A stretch of DNA of 22,125 bases from a virus. Both the position numbers and the translations under genes were made by a program. This document shows, piece by piece, positions 11,017 through 17,224 of this stretch. Each line of letters starts with the position of its first letter. Position 1 is the stretch's first letter. The stretch lies in the IMG/VR virus record IMGVR_UViG_3300030333_002266, positions 1-22,125 of that record; one strand, given 5' to 3'. The notes below the pieces were generated by a model that saw nothing but the letters and a program-made list of their open reading frames with translations, did no database searches and had not been told where the DNA came from.

Positions 11017-11160
11017 ATGAAGTATGCACTATCCCTTATAATTTTATTTGGAATAACTGTATCTGGTTGTGCGTCTAGCCACATTGGAGTCAATGCTCAG
11101 CTACCATCAGACCAGAATATCTCTATTGAGATAAAAACTACTACTGAAAATGACAGTTAG
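11017..11160 (+). CDS. Small lipoprotein, candidate outer spanin (Rz1-like)
   Basis: 47 residues. A strong GGAGGA at 11005-11010 precedes ATG 11017, which abuts the upstream stop. The N-terminus is a type II signal peptide: MK, a hydrophobic core (YALSLIILFGITV) and the lipobox VSGC with Cys18. The predicted mature lipoprotein has 30 residues. It is hydrophilic and not proline-rich, unlike lambda Rz1. Tiny lipoproteins in lysis regions are usually outer-membrane spanins, which pair with an inner-membrane coiled-coil partner. The 101-residue protein starting at 12270 and the 68-residue protein just upstream are the visible partner candidates. The lipobox is seen directly; the spanin role is inference. 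Confidence 0.7.
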   Translation: MKYALSLIILFGITVSGCASSHIGVNAQLPSDQNISIEIKTTTENDS

Positions 11161-11269
11161 CTCTCTCGCTTGAATAGAAAGCCATACAGAAAGATTTAAA
11201 CTTTATGACCTTATACTATATAGACACACCTAACTTCTTTTCTACGCTCATTTATGGGATTAATTTTTC

Positions 11270-11704
11270 ATGATTGCCCTGTTCGGATCAGCACTTGGGT
11301 TCTTTTCCAGTACAATTCCATCTGTATTAGGATTTTTTGAGAAACGCCAGGCACATCGTCAGCAGTTGGCATTACTTGAAGCACAGTCCAAACATAAAAT
11401 TAATATTGCTAATGCTCAAGCCGACATAGCAGAGGCAGAAAATATATATAAGCATGACCAGACACTAGCTACTAACTCTGCTGGTTGGGTTACTACATTC
11501 TCAGCTACATGCAGACCAGTCATTACATATCTGTTTTTGTTTTCTTACCTTACTGCAAAATCAATTACTATATGGCAAGCATATACTAGCGGTGTAGAGC
11601 TGCATGAAAACTTGCACATCATCTACTCAGATTTCGATGAGGGTATGGTATCTTGCATTATTGCTTTCTGGTTTGGTCAACGAGCTATGATGAGAAAAAA
11701 ATAA
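11270..11704 (+). CDS. 3-TM holin-like protein (GTA-holin type)
   Basis: 144 residues. A hydrophobic N-terminus (IALFGSALGFFSSTIPSVLGFF) leads to a long charged helix (residues 24-70, EKRQAHRQQLALLEAQSKHK). A CRPVITYLFLFSYL membrane segment follows at about 82-100, and the end is GMVSCIIAFWFGQRAMMRKK. The RPv.ty...y segment and the FWFGqRa ending match the family of three-TM holins first described for gene-transfer-agent release (PF11351-like, by eye). An in-frame stop at 11261 fixes ATG 11270 as the earliest start, but no good Shine-Dalgarno is seen before it. It likely makes the inner-membrane lesion that triggers lysis. The stop overlaps the next ATG as TAATG. Confidence 0.7.
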   Translation: MIALFGSALGFFSSTIPSVLGFFEKRQAHRQQLALLEAQSKHKINIANAQADIAEAENIYKHDQTLATNSAGWVTTFSATCRPVITYLFLFSYLTAKSITIWQAYTSGVELHENLHIIYSDFDEGMVSCIIAFWFGQRAMMRKK

Positions 11705-12270
11705 TGGATAAGATTATTGAAATAGTTAAAGGCATTATATCACCAGAGCAATCTTGGTCAGCTTTTGTTATGAAGATCATTGGTCTTATTGTTGTGGCTG
11801 TTATTGCTTATGTTGGTTTCCAACAATACTCAAGTCTAACTGTTGAAGAAGATACAGAGATTCCTATTGAAGAAGTATTTGAAAAGGACCCAGAAAAGAA
11901 AATTAAAGTAGAAGAATTAATCAGTAAACTGTTAAGGTCAGATAGAGATATTGAATCTGTGTGGTTGTATGATTGGATTGATGCTAGAAATATTGCACCA
12001 TTAATTAATATGCCAGCAAATAGTATTGATCTATTACCTACTGGTTACTGGATGGAGGGCGATGAGTATGTCATTGGGCATTTTGTATTAGGACAATGCA
12101 CATCATTAGATAGAGATACTGTTAATATTGCATGTAGTGTAATGTCTGCTGAAGATAGCTGGGGTTTTGTATTAGTACAATATATAGATGGTGTTACTCC
12201 AGATTTAAAAACAACTAAAGCTACAGCTATGAGAATATCTGAAATATTATATTTAATAGAGAGAAACTAA
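11704..12270 (+). CDS. Membrane-anchored protein with exported domain, unknown function
   Basis: 188 residues from ATG 11704, which overlaps the holin-like stop by one base. An upstream in-frame extension to 11653 lies inside the holin-like gene and is unlikely. Residues 20-42 form one strong TM helix (FVMKIIGLIVVAVIAYVGF). After it come an acidic linker and a mixed domain of about 130 residues with paired cysteines (Cys at about 129 and 142) that could form a disulphide if exported. I do not recognise the domain. Position between the holin-like gene and a second TM protein suggests a role at the inner membrane during lysis, or in superinfection exclusion. Both ideas are inference. Confidence 0.65.
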   Translation: MDKIIEIVKGIISPEQSWSAFVMKIIGLIVVAVIAYVGFQQYSSLTVEEDTEIPIEEVFEKDPEKKIKVEELISKLLRSDRDIESVWLYDWIDARNIAPLINMPANSIDLLPTGYWMEGDEYVIGHFVLGQCTSLDRDTVNIACSVMSAEDSWGFVLVQYIDGVTPDLKTTKATAMRISEILYLIERN

Positions 12271-12575
12271 TGGCAGTAAAAGTATCAGACTCAAGTGTAA
12301 TATCTATACCATTAAGAAATCTTGTAAGCCTTATAGCTGGTAGCTGTATAGCTGTGTATGGTTACTTTGGTTTAACTGAAAGATTAAATTTTCTTGAGCA
12401 TGAGTTAGAGTTAAAGAATAAAGATATAGTTCTTAACTCAGAGTTCAGAGTTAAATGGCCGAGAGGTGAGTTCGGTGCGCTCCCAGATGATGCACTTCAA
12501 GACATGCGGATTGAGCAACTGCAAGAAGAAGTTAGTAAACTTAAGGAGCAATTAGATGAAATCAATAAAGATTGA
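12270..12575 (+). CDS. Single-TM coiled-coil protein, candidate inner-membrane lysis protein
   Basis: 101 residues; ATG overlaps the previous stop by one base (TAATG). A short N-terminal cytoplasmic part is followed by a TM helix at about 17-36 (LVSLIAGSCIAVYGYFGL), a helix with heptads (RLNFLEHELELKNKDIVL), a WPRGEFGALPDDALQD loop and a final coiled coil (MRIEQLQEEVSKLKEQLDE). The order of N-terminal TM then periplasmic coil is what an inner spanin has, so it may pair with the lipoprotein encoded at 11017. It could also be a tail-related membrane protein. Family not recognised with certainty. Confidence 0.65.
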   Translation: MAVKVSDSSVISIPLRNLVSLIAGSCIAVYGYFGLTERLNFLEHELELKNKDIVLNSEFRVKWPRGEFGALPDDALQDMRIEQLQEEVSKLKEQLDEINKD

Positions 12576-12753
12576 TAAAGACACACAGACCTACATAATC
12601 CCATCTGGTGATAAGTTAAGGGTGTGTATAGATAATGAATCCCTATGGAAAGACATGACAGTTAATGCGTATATTAATTTAATATGTGGATGTCTTGATG
12701 CTATCCAAGAAATAAGACGAGAAGAAAAACTTTGTAAATGTTGTAAGGAGTAA
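12556..12753 (+). CDS. Small protein with C-terminal CxCC motif
   Basis: 65 residues; its start overlaps the previous gene by 20 bases, with AAGGAG 9 bases upstream of ATG 12556 inside that gene. The N-terminus is beta-like (IKIDKDTQTYIIPSGDKLRVCID). The C-terminus is a helix ending in LCKCCKE, with further cysteines in CGC near residue 45. The cysteine set could bind metal, but spacing is not that of a standard zinc finger. No family recognised. It is tightly placed between the membrane cluster and the phosphoesterase, so it is probably part of the same transcript. Confidence 0.6.
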   Translation: MKSIKIDKDTQTYIIPSGDKLRVCIDNESLWKDMTVNAYINLICGCLDAIQEIRREEKLCKCCKE

Positions 12754-12756
12754 ACA

Positions 12757-13794
12757 ATGTCACGCAATCCATTAACAGTCGATGAGTTATTAGAAGTATT
12801 AGAAGCAGACAATGAACATAAGAGCAGACATGATGCTGCTAAATCATTAGGTCTGAGCTATGCTACATTTACTGCACGATTATATTGTGCAAGAGAAAGG
12901 TTACCTGACTTATCTAAAGAACCTGAGTTTGAAGTACCAGACCTACCATCTGAGGAATTACCTATTGAAGAATTGATTGAGTATAAACGAAAAAGATTTC
13001 GTACAAGAAAGAAAGCTACTGATGCTCATGAATGGATAGATGTTAAAGTAAATATTGATGGGCCAGTAGGTATACTATGGATGGGTGATCCACATATAGA
13101 TGATAACCATTGTGATTGGGAGAAGTTATACTCTGATGTAGAGTTAATTAAATCTAATCCAGCTATTAAAGGCGCATCGATAGGAGATGTACATAATAAT
13201 TGGATAGGTCGCTTGTCACTAAAAATGAGTCCTAGTCAGGAAACAACTGATGCACAAACCTATCTACTTATTGAATGGTTGATTAACAACATGGACCCAT
13301 TAATTTTGATCAGAGGGAATCATGACAACTGGACACCTAGTGCAAAGGATCCGATGACATGGATGGAACAGCCAAAGAATATCTCTGCTGATTGGCAAGT
13401 TAAGTTTAGATTAAATTTCCCTAATGGATATCGTCTTTCTGTGGATGCGCGTCATGACTATCCAGGTCATTCTCAATATTCAAATCTTCATGGGCTGATG
13501 AAAGCGAGTCTTTGGAATTCTGATGCTGATCTTTATATTGCTGGTCATAAGCATAACTGGGGGATTCAGAAAGTGGAACAAGTAAATGGTAAAGTAAGTT
13601 CTTTAGTTCGACTAAGAGGTTATAAGTATCACGATCAATATGCAATAGATAAGGGTTTTCATCAACAGCAACATGGTCAGTCAATCTTGCAAGTGATCGA
13701 TCCATACTCTCTAAGTGCATCAAAGCAGCTTTTCTTTGAGAATGTGGAAGAAGGTCGTGACTATCTTGAGTTTCTTCAAAAGAAATCTCGTTAA
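12757..13794 (+). CDS. Calcineurin-like metallophosphoesterase with N-terminal HTH-like region
   Basis: 345 residues; AAGGAG lies 8 bases before ATG 12757. All metal-site motifs of the family are present: GDPH (D111, H113), GDVHNN (D144), RGNHD (N188, H189), a later His (H233) and GHKH (H264, H266). It should therefore be an active dinuclear-metal phosphoesterase, acting on nucleic acid, nucleotide or phosphoprotein. Residues 20-50 (HDAAKSLGLSYATFTARLY) resemble a helix-turn-helix, suggesting a DNA-associated role. A linker rich in Glu and Pro joins the parts. It is the last + strand gene. Its last 374 bases, including the codons for H233, H264 and H266, are antisense to the DnaA-IV-like gene. 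Confidence 0.85.
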   Translation: MSRNPLTVDELLEVLEADNEHKSRHDAAKSLGLSYATFTARLYCARERLPDLSKEPEFEVPDLPSEELPIEELIEYKRKRFRTRKKATDAHEWIDVKVNIDGPVGILWMGDPHIDDNHCDWEKLYSDVELIKSNPAIKGASIGDVHNNWIGRLSLKMSPSQETTDAQTYLLIEWLINNMDPLILIRGNHDNWTPSAKDPMTWMEQPKNISADWQVKFRLNFPNGYRLSVDARHDYPGHSQYSNLHGLMKASLWNSDADLYIAGHKHNWGIQKVEQVNGKVSSLVRLRGYKYHDQYAIDKGFHQQQHGQSILQVIDPYSLSASKQLFFENVEEGRDYLEFLQKKSR

Positions 13795-14059
13795 ATATTT
13801 TCTGGTATTCATCCACAATATCTTGTGGTGCTTTCTTAATACCATTCATAACAGTAGAGTGGTCTTTGTTAAACAGTCTGCCTATCTCTCCGTAACTTAA
13901 TCCAGAATTTTTTCTGATTAGTTTCCACATAACCCATCGTGGTTCTGTTACTTGCTTGGTTCTTTGGTTGCCTTTGATTTCTTCTACAGTTAAATCATAA
14001 TCCTCCATAATCTTATGGACTATATGTGTAAGTTTTTTATTTTTGAATTTCATTTGCAT
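13421..14059 (-). CDS. DnaA domain IV-like DNA-binding protein with antisense-overprinted tail
   Basis: 212 residues; AAGGAG lies just before ATG 14059 (a second ATG two codons later is also well placed). Residues 10-78 match bacterial DnaA domain IV, which binds DnaA boxes. They include PRWVMWKLIRK (40-50), GLSYGEIGRLFNKD (53-66) and the signature DHSTVMNGIKK (66-76). There is no AAA+ ATPase domain. Residues 89-212 lie antisense to the phosphoesterase gene and are hydrophilic, rich in His, Asp, Gln and Ser, with no recognisable fold. The conserved domain ends just before the overlap, so the tail may be an accidental extension or a true overprinted gene. Likely role: recognising an origin or DnaA boxes, or competing with host DnaA. 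It lies downstream of the SSB terminator. Confidence 0.75.
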   Translation of the reverse strand: MQMKFKNKKLTHIVHKIMEDYDLTVEEIKGNQRTKQVTEPRWVMWKLIRKNSGLSYGEIGRLFNKDHSTVMNGIKKAPQDIVDEYQKIFNEISFEETQDSHDLLPHSQRKAALMHLESMDRSLARLTDHVAVDENPYLLHIDRDTYNLLVELKNLLYHLLVPLSESPSYAYDQQYKDQHQNSKDSLSSAHEDLNIENDLDSHDAHPQKDDIH

Positions 14060-14108
14060 AGCTCTCCTTTATAGCAATTACTTATCTCCTTATCTACTCA
14101 CAAACAAA

Positions 14109-14148
14109 ATAAGCACAGCCATTGTTTCTAAGCTATAGCTGTGCTTAT
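14109..14148 (-). terminator. Rho-independent terminator after the SSB operon
   Basis: A perfect 11-base inverted repeat, ATAAGCACAGC (14109-14119) and GCTGTGCTTAT (14138-14148), with an 18-base loop. Read on the - strand, the stem is followed by TTTTGTTTGTG, a reasonable U-rich tract. On the + strand no T-run follows, so it probably ends - strand transcripts leaving SSB. The DnaA-IV-like gene beyond would then need read-through or its own promoter. Confidence 0.6.
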
Positions 14149-14176
14149 CAGCATCCGTTTGCGCCCTTTGAATACT

Positions 14177-14222
14177 AACCTATTGATGCACAAACGAATT
14201 AGGAAAGGAGAATCAATAGGTT
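14177..14222. repeat. Inverted repeat overlapping the SSB stop codon
   Basis: A perfect 11-base inverted repeat, AACCTATTGAT (14177-14187) and ATCAATAGGTT (14212-14222), with a 24-base loop. The right arm covers two bases of the SSB stop codon. A second imperfect repeat (CGTTTGCGC at 14156-14164 with GCACAAACG at 14188-14196) overlaps its loop, so alternative folds exist. No U-tract follows on either strand. It may be a 3' stabilising hairpin or part of a protein-binding site. Confidence 0.5.
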
Positions 14223-14637
14223 AAAATGGTATACCGTCATCATCGTCAATCGCTTCGCCTGTTGTGGGCTTCGCTCCTGACTCTGATGATTTAGAATCTA
14301 GCATGGTAAATGTAGAATTGAATCCTTGAAGTACAACTTCGGTAGTATATTTTTCTACTCCGTCTTTGTCCTCATACTTTCTTGTCTGCAATTTACCCTC
14401 AATAAATACATTACTTCCTTTCGTAACATATTGTTCTATAACAGGAATCAATCCCTCTTGGAATACTACTACTCTATGCCATTCGGTTTTTTCCTGTTGA
14501 TCTCCGCTCTTGTCTTTCCATCGTTCAGTTGTTGCAAGACTAAAGGTTGCGAATCTTCCTCCTGTCTTTTTATCTCTGACCTCTGGGTCCGCTCCTAGTC
14601 TACCTATGAGCATTACTTTATTTACACTACCTGACAT
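14221..14637 (-). CDS. ssb: Single-stranded DNA-binding protein
   Basis: 138 residues; AAGGAGGAATAA directly before ATG 14637 lies in the end of the upstream gene, whose stop abuts this start. Residues 1-105 are a bacterial-type OB fold: a VNKVMLIGRLGADPEVR start, FATFSLATTERW, TEWHRVVVF and GSNVFIEGKLQTRKY. The tail is short and flexible and ends in the acidic tip DDDDGIPF, which in bacterial SSBs recruits repair and replication partners. Length is slightly short for the family, because the linker is brief. It coats ssDNA during replication and recombination. It is last in a run with an exonuclease and a possible annealing protein. Confidence 0.95.
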   Translation of the reverse strand: MSGSVNKVMLIGRLGADPEVRDKKTGGRFATFSLATTERWKDKSGDQQEKTEWHRVVVFQEGLIPVIEQYVTKGSNVFIEGKLQTRKYEDKDGVEKYTTEVVLQGFNSTFTMLDSKSSESGAKPTTGEAIDDDDGIPF

Positions 14638-15048
14638 TTATTCCTCCTTTGTCTTTGGTTTTCTAAAATCATCTGCTTCTGATTCACTATAAAAATCTAC
14701 ATATACTTCGGTTAATTTAAGAACAGCTCTATCATGCGCTCTTTTTTCTGCTATAGCTATTGGGTATCTTGCTACTGTATTAGCTTTATTTGATTCTCCA
14801 AAAGTTTCTATCTCTAATCCTGTTAGAGTATTTCTAGCAGTAGCTCTAATGTATATATTACCCATTATTTCTTTTGGTTCGCCATAAGTAACTATTATTT
14901 TATGATGAGCTGCAATTCTTTGAACAGCTTTGTTACTTAATATCCAACGAATTCCATTCTTGGTTTTATGTGGCCATGCAAGATCATCGCTTGGTTCTAT
15001 GCCTGGACAAAGTGATTGTATTTTATCCCATGCTTCTTCTCTTTTCAT
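14638..15048 (-). CDS. Possible ssDNA-annealing or recombination accessory protein
   Basis: 136 residues, between exonuclease and SSB genes, with a TTAGGAGGA-type leader (AGGAGGAACTA) before ATG 15048. The core ITVTYGEPKE-like beta region (here IIVTYGEPKEIMGNIYIRATARN) is followed by LEIETFGES. Next comes the helix YPIAIAEKRAHDRAVLKL and an ending SESEADDFRKPK. The EKRA..RA.LKL helix resembles a pattern found in Erf/Rad52-type annealing proteins and their relatives, and the gene order exonuclease, this gene, SSB is what a phage recombination cassette would show. It is much shorter than classic Erf or Redβ, so the assignment is tentative. It could equally be an uncharacterised replication accessory protein. 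Confidence 0.5.
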   Translation of the reverse strand: MKREEAWDKIQSLCPGIEPSDDLAWPHKTKNGIRWILSNKAVQRIAAHHKIIVTYGEPKEIMGNIYIRATARNTLTGLEIETFGESNKANTVARYPIAIAEKRAHDRAVLKLTEVYVDFYSESEADDFRKPKTKEE

Positions 15049-15057
15049 TAGTTCCTC

Positions 15058-16047
15058 CTATTTAATTCTGATAGACACTATGCCATTTTTATTTCGGCTG
15101 GCAGTAATACCGTTGTATGTTACAGACTTGGCATCATCTGGTATCAGTTTCTTGAGGTGATTCTTATTGTGTTCATTCTCCTCTTTAGACTTACTGAATC
15201 CAGTATTGCTTACTGAAGTTTCTATTGCTTTATCAATAAATTCTTTAGCCCAATTCCAATCTGCACATTCGTTAAGATTATACACCTTACCGCTTGCACA
15301 TACAATATCTTTTTCTATTGGTACACCAGTAACCCAGTCTAATTCTTGTGATACTTTCCACCATTCATCTCTGTTTGGTTTCTCTCCATCTTCATAGAAT
15401 TGTTCTGGCGCATGCCAATAGTCATGGATCAATGCTCCTAATTCCATAGCTCTTTTCATGTATTCTGAAAGAAAGGTATTATCTCTTTTAACTATGTCAT
15501 GCTGTTGTTTTTTGTTTCCAAAGATAGCTGAGATCATTATCTCATCTCTACCCCAGACATACATGTGATGTTGTAACTGTGGATAATAGTTTTTAATTAC
15601 TGTATCTAAGTTACTGTACTCTCCAGTATGTTTAAGTTCTACTAAGCTAATACCTTTATCTGTATCTTGTACTAAATGTTCTTCTGCATAAGCTATATCA
15701 ATAGTAGATGCTAATATAAATGGATGAGATGTACTATCAGATTCAATAACACAATGTGCTTGTTCATACATTAAGTTATGTTCATGTCCGTAACCAACTA
15801 CATTGTTTCTTGTTAACTGTTTGTTAAGCCAACTTGTATGAAAATCCTCAGTAGCTAATCCTAATTGAACAGGGAATACATTAGACAAATCATCTTTGAG
15901 ATGATCTATCTTTTGTTCCCAAAGTTTTTCTAAATCATAGTAGTCACCACTAGCTATTGCTCTTGCATCACTACTACTTATCTTATCCTGATAGTATTCT
16001 TCTCTTGTTCCAGAGTATTCTACACTTTTATATATTTTAATTGACAT
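15058..16047 (-). CDS. YqaJ/lambda-exonuclease-type PD-(D/E)XK nuclease
   Basis: 329 residues. The PD-(D/E)XK core is visible: E67 after QLGLAT, D117 in ASTIDIAY, then E137 and K139 in LVELKH, and the following helix YYPQLQHHMYVW (Q157, Q159). This layout is that of phage YqaJ/lambda Red alpha exonucleases, which resect dsDNA ends 5' to 3' to give ssDNA for annealing. A long helical region and a C-terminal beta piece (YNGITASRNKNGIVSIRIK) follow, as in longer YqaJ proteins. The start overlaps the 69-residue gene by 11 bases. With SSB and the 136-residue protein downstream it forms a recombination module. It could also act in host DNA breakdown. Confidence 0.85.
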   Translation of the reverse strand: MSIKIYKSVEYSGTREEYYQDKISSSDARAIASGDYYDLEKLWEQKIDHLKDDLSNVFPVQLGLATEDFHTSWLNKQLTRNNVVGYGHEHNLMYEQAHCVIESDSTSHPFILASTIDIAYAEEHLVQDTDKGISLVELKHTGEYSNLDTVIKNYYPQLQHHMYVWGRDEIMISAIFGNKKQQHDIVKRDNTFLSEYMKRAMELGALIHDYWHAPEQFYEDGEKPNRDEWWKVSQELDWVTGVPIEKDIVCASGKVYNLNECADWNWAKEFIDKAIETSVSNTGFSKSKEENEHNKNHLKKLIPDDAKSVTYNGITASRNKNGIVSIRIK

Positions 16048-16246
16048 CTTCTGGCCTCATATCACTTTCAGGATCAGGTTCATACACATCGTTCTCAATA
16101 CGAACTTGTTCTTCTGCGTATTCATGCACCTCATCATACTCAGCATCAGGATTCTCTTTAGAATATTGCTTAAAGTGTTTCTTGTAGCTTTCTATTTCAG
16201 CCTGTTCTTGTTGTTCAATAACCCAATCAGTAAATTTAATTGACAT
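16037..16246 (-). CDS. Small acidic protein of unknown function
   Basis: 69 residues; ATGGAGGATAGAA gives a strong ribosome site before ATG 16246. It is almost entirely charged helix (EQQEQAEIESYKKHFKQYS) with an acidic end (YEPDPESDMRPEDVN). No domain recognised. It overlaps the exonuclease start by 11 bases and is itself overlapped by 11 bases by the gene before it, so these genes are translationally linked. An exonuclease regulator or partner would fit the coupling, but nothing in the sequence shows it. Net charge and size would also suit a DNA-mimic protein. Confidence 0.65.
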   Translation of the reverse strand: MSIKFTDWVIEQQEQAEIESYKKHFKQYSKENPDAEYDEVHEYAEEQVRIENDVYEPDPESDMRPEDVN

Positions 16247-16373
16247 TTCTATCCTCCATAATTTTTACTTTTTTGTACCACTTACCATTTTTACGATAGA
16301 CTGTACCTCTAAGTGGTCTTGAGTTACCGCCTCCGTGGGAATTCTTCCCTTTATGATTCTTCTCTTTAGCCAT
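16236..16373 (-). CDS. Tiny basic protein
   Basis: 45 residues (starts MAKEKNHKGKNSHGGGNSR), very basic, with a Gly/His/Asn-rich first half and a beta-like TVYRKNGKWYKKVKI second half. ATG 16373 lies one base after the stop of the 39-residue gene and the 3' end overlaps the next gene by 11 bases; the next gene's ribosome site lies inside it. It has no strong Shine-Dalgarno of its own, so coupling to the upstream gene would be needed. The basic charge suggests nucleic-acid binding. It fills a stretch otherwise without a gene. Confidence 0.5.
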   Translation of the reverse strand: MAKEKNHKGKNSHGGGNSRPLRGTVYRKNGKWYKKVKIMEDRNVN

Positions 16374-16374
16374 G

Positions 16375-16494
16375 TTAAAGACCAAAGATAAATGCAATAC
16401 CATTCAACAATACAATTCCAGATAGAATTGCTATCATCATAGTCTTAAGGTAATGCTTAACTGCATATTGTAGTTCTTCTTTTTGAGTAGTCAT
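16375..16494 (-). CDS. Tiny single-TM protein
   Basis: 39 residues; AGGAGGAATAA directly before ATG 16494 is one of the best ribosome sites in the window, and the ATG abuts the stop of the helicase-loader-like gene. A charged N-terminus (MTTQKEELQYAVKHYLK) is followed by one hydrophobic helix running to the end (TMMIAILSGIVLLNGIAFIF). A tiny membrane protein between replication genes is unusual. Membrane anchoring of a replication or defence-related partner is possible but not shown. Confidence 0.65.
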   Translation of the reverse strand: MTTQKEELQYAVKHYLKTMMIAILSGIVLLNGIAFIFGL

Positions 16495-17064
16495 TTATTC
16501 CTCCTCTAATTGTTCAGCAATTTTTTTATGAGCGTGCTGTAATAACTCAAATACTTCCATTCGTGGAATGTATATCTTGTTAGCATGTGTCCTAATATTT
16601 TTTATGCTAGGGTATTCTGATTCTTTAACCATCTTAGATACTGCATATTGAATAGCATCAGCTGGAAATAATTTTAATTCATTAGAGTATACAGCATAGA
16701 AGTCTTTCTTCTCTTGCTCTGTATCTGGTAACACATGCTTGTTAACTAAGAACAATAGATATAAACACTCAGACATTTGTTCTAATGTAATAGGTTGTAG
16801 TCTATCTATCATATACTTTAAGTCTATATCCAATTCATCAAGTGCTGCGTTTATTTCTTTCTGGGATTTGTAAGACTTTACTTCCATCTGTGCTTTGTAT
16901 TGCACCCCTGTCAACAATTCCTTGCTGAATGGTGTTTGCAGATGTGCTATTGGTTTCGTATCTATTATAGTAGTGTCCTTCTCGTAACCAGTTACTTGGG
17001 TACTTGATGTATCTTTGTTCGATTTTGTTTTGTTGGACATATTTTCTGTACTCTCTTGCTCCAT
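16495..17064 (-). CDS. Helicase-loader-like replication protein
   Basis: 189 residues if started at ATG 17064, which has AGGAG 7 bases upstream. That start gives a 227-base out-of-frame overlap with the previous gene; a later ATG (16887) would give about 130 residues but has no clear ribosome site. Residues 1-60 are polar and look disordered. From about 70 the protein is helical: LKYMIDRLQPITLEQMSECLYLL, then FYAVYSNELKLFPADAIQYAVSKMV and YPSIKNIRTHANKI. This resembles phage P-type helicase loaders, where the repeat of P-x-A and a closing YPS/FPs segment is common. It probably brings host DnaB to the phage origin. Similarity is by eye. Confidence 0.5.
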   Translation of the reverse strand: MEQESTENMSNKTKSNKDTSSTQVTGYEKDTTIIDTKPIAHLQTPFSKELLTGVQYKAQMEVKSYKSQKEINAALDELDIDLKYMIDRLQPITLEQMSECLYLLFLVNKHVLPDTEQEKKDFYAVYSNELKLFPADAIQYAVSKMVKESEYPSIKNIRTHANKIYIPRMEVFELLQHAHKKIAEQLEEE

Positions 17065-17224
17065 TTATAATCTCCTGTTCTGTTGCGCCATCATCTTTTA
17101 TTGCATGTACATAGGCAGTCATGGCTGTAAATTTTCCTTGAGCATTTGGATATGCTTCCCAGAATAATTCAAATCCATCCATGAGTTTAAGTTTAATGAG
17201 ATCTTTCTGTTTGTATACTTTCAT
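16838..17224 (-). CDS. Replication initiator-like protein (O-type helical domain)
   Basis: 128 residues from ATG 17224, chosen because GGAG lies 8 bases upstream; a longer frame to 17254 runs further into the preceding gene. The core reads GFELFWEAYPNAQGKFTAMTAYVHAI, then EIINGAREYRKYV and YIKYPSNWLREGHYYN. The pattern FW..YP...gK..A followed by Y...P.nWL..g is widespread at the C-terminal end of phage replication initiator and DnaD-like proteins. The first part of such proteins (a winged helix) is absent here. The last 40 residues are polar and share DNA with the next gene. The order Xre regulator, initiator-like, loader-like resembles lambdoid O-P arrangement. Confidence 0.6.
   Translation of the reverse strand: MKVYKQKDLIKLKLMDGFELFWEAYPNAQGKFTAMTAYVHAIKDDGATEQEIINGAREYRKYVQQNKIEQRYIKYPSNWLREGHYYNRYETNSTSANTIQQGIVDRGAIQSTDGSKVLQIPERNKRST

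Noticed and set aside
11205-11228. T7-like promoter resemblance (ACTATATAG) upstream of the holin-like gene
   Set aside because: Only the ACTATA part matches, no second copy was seen in the window, and no phage RNA polymerase is visible. A sigma70 reading also lacks a spaced -35.
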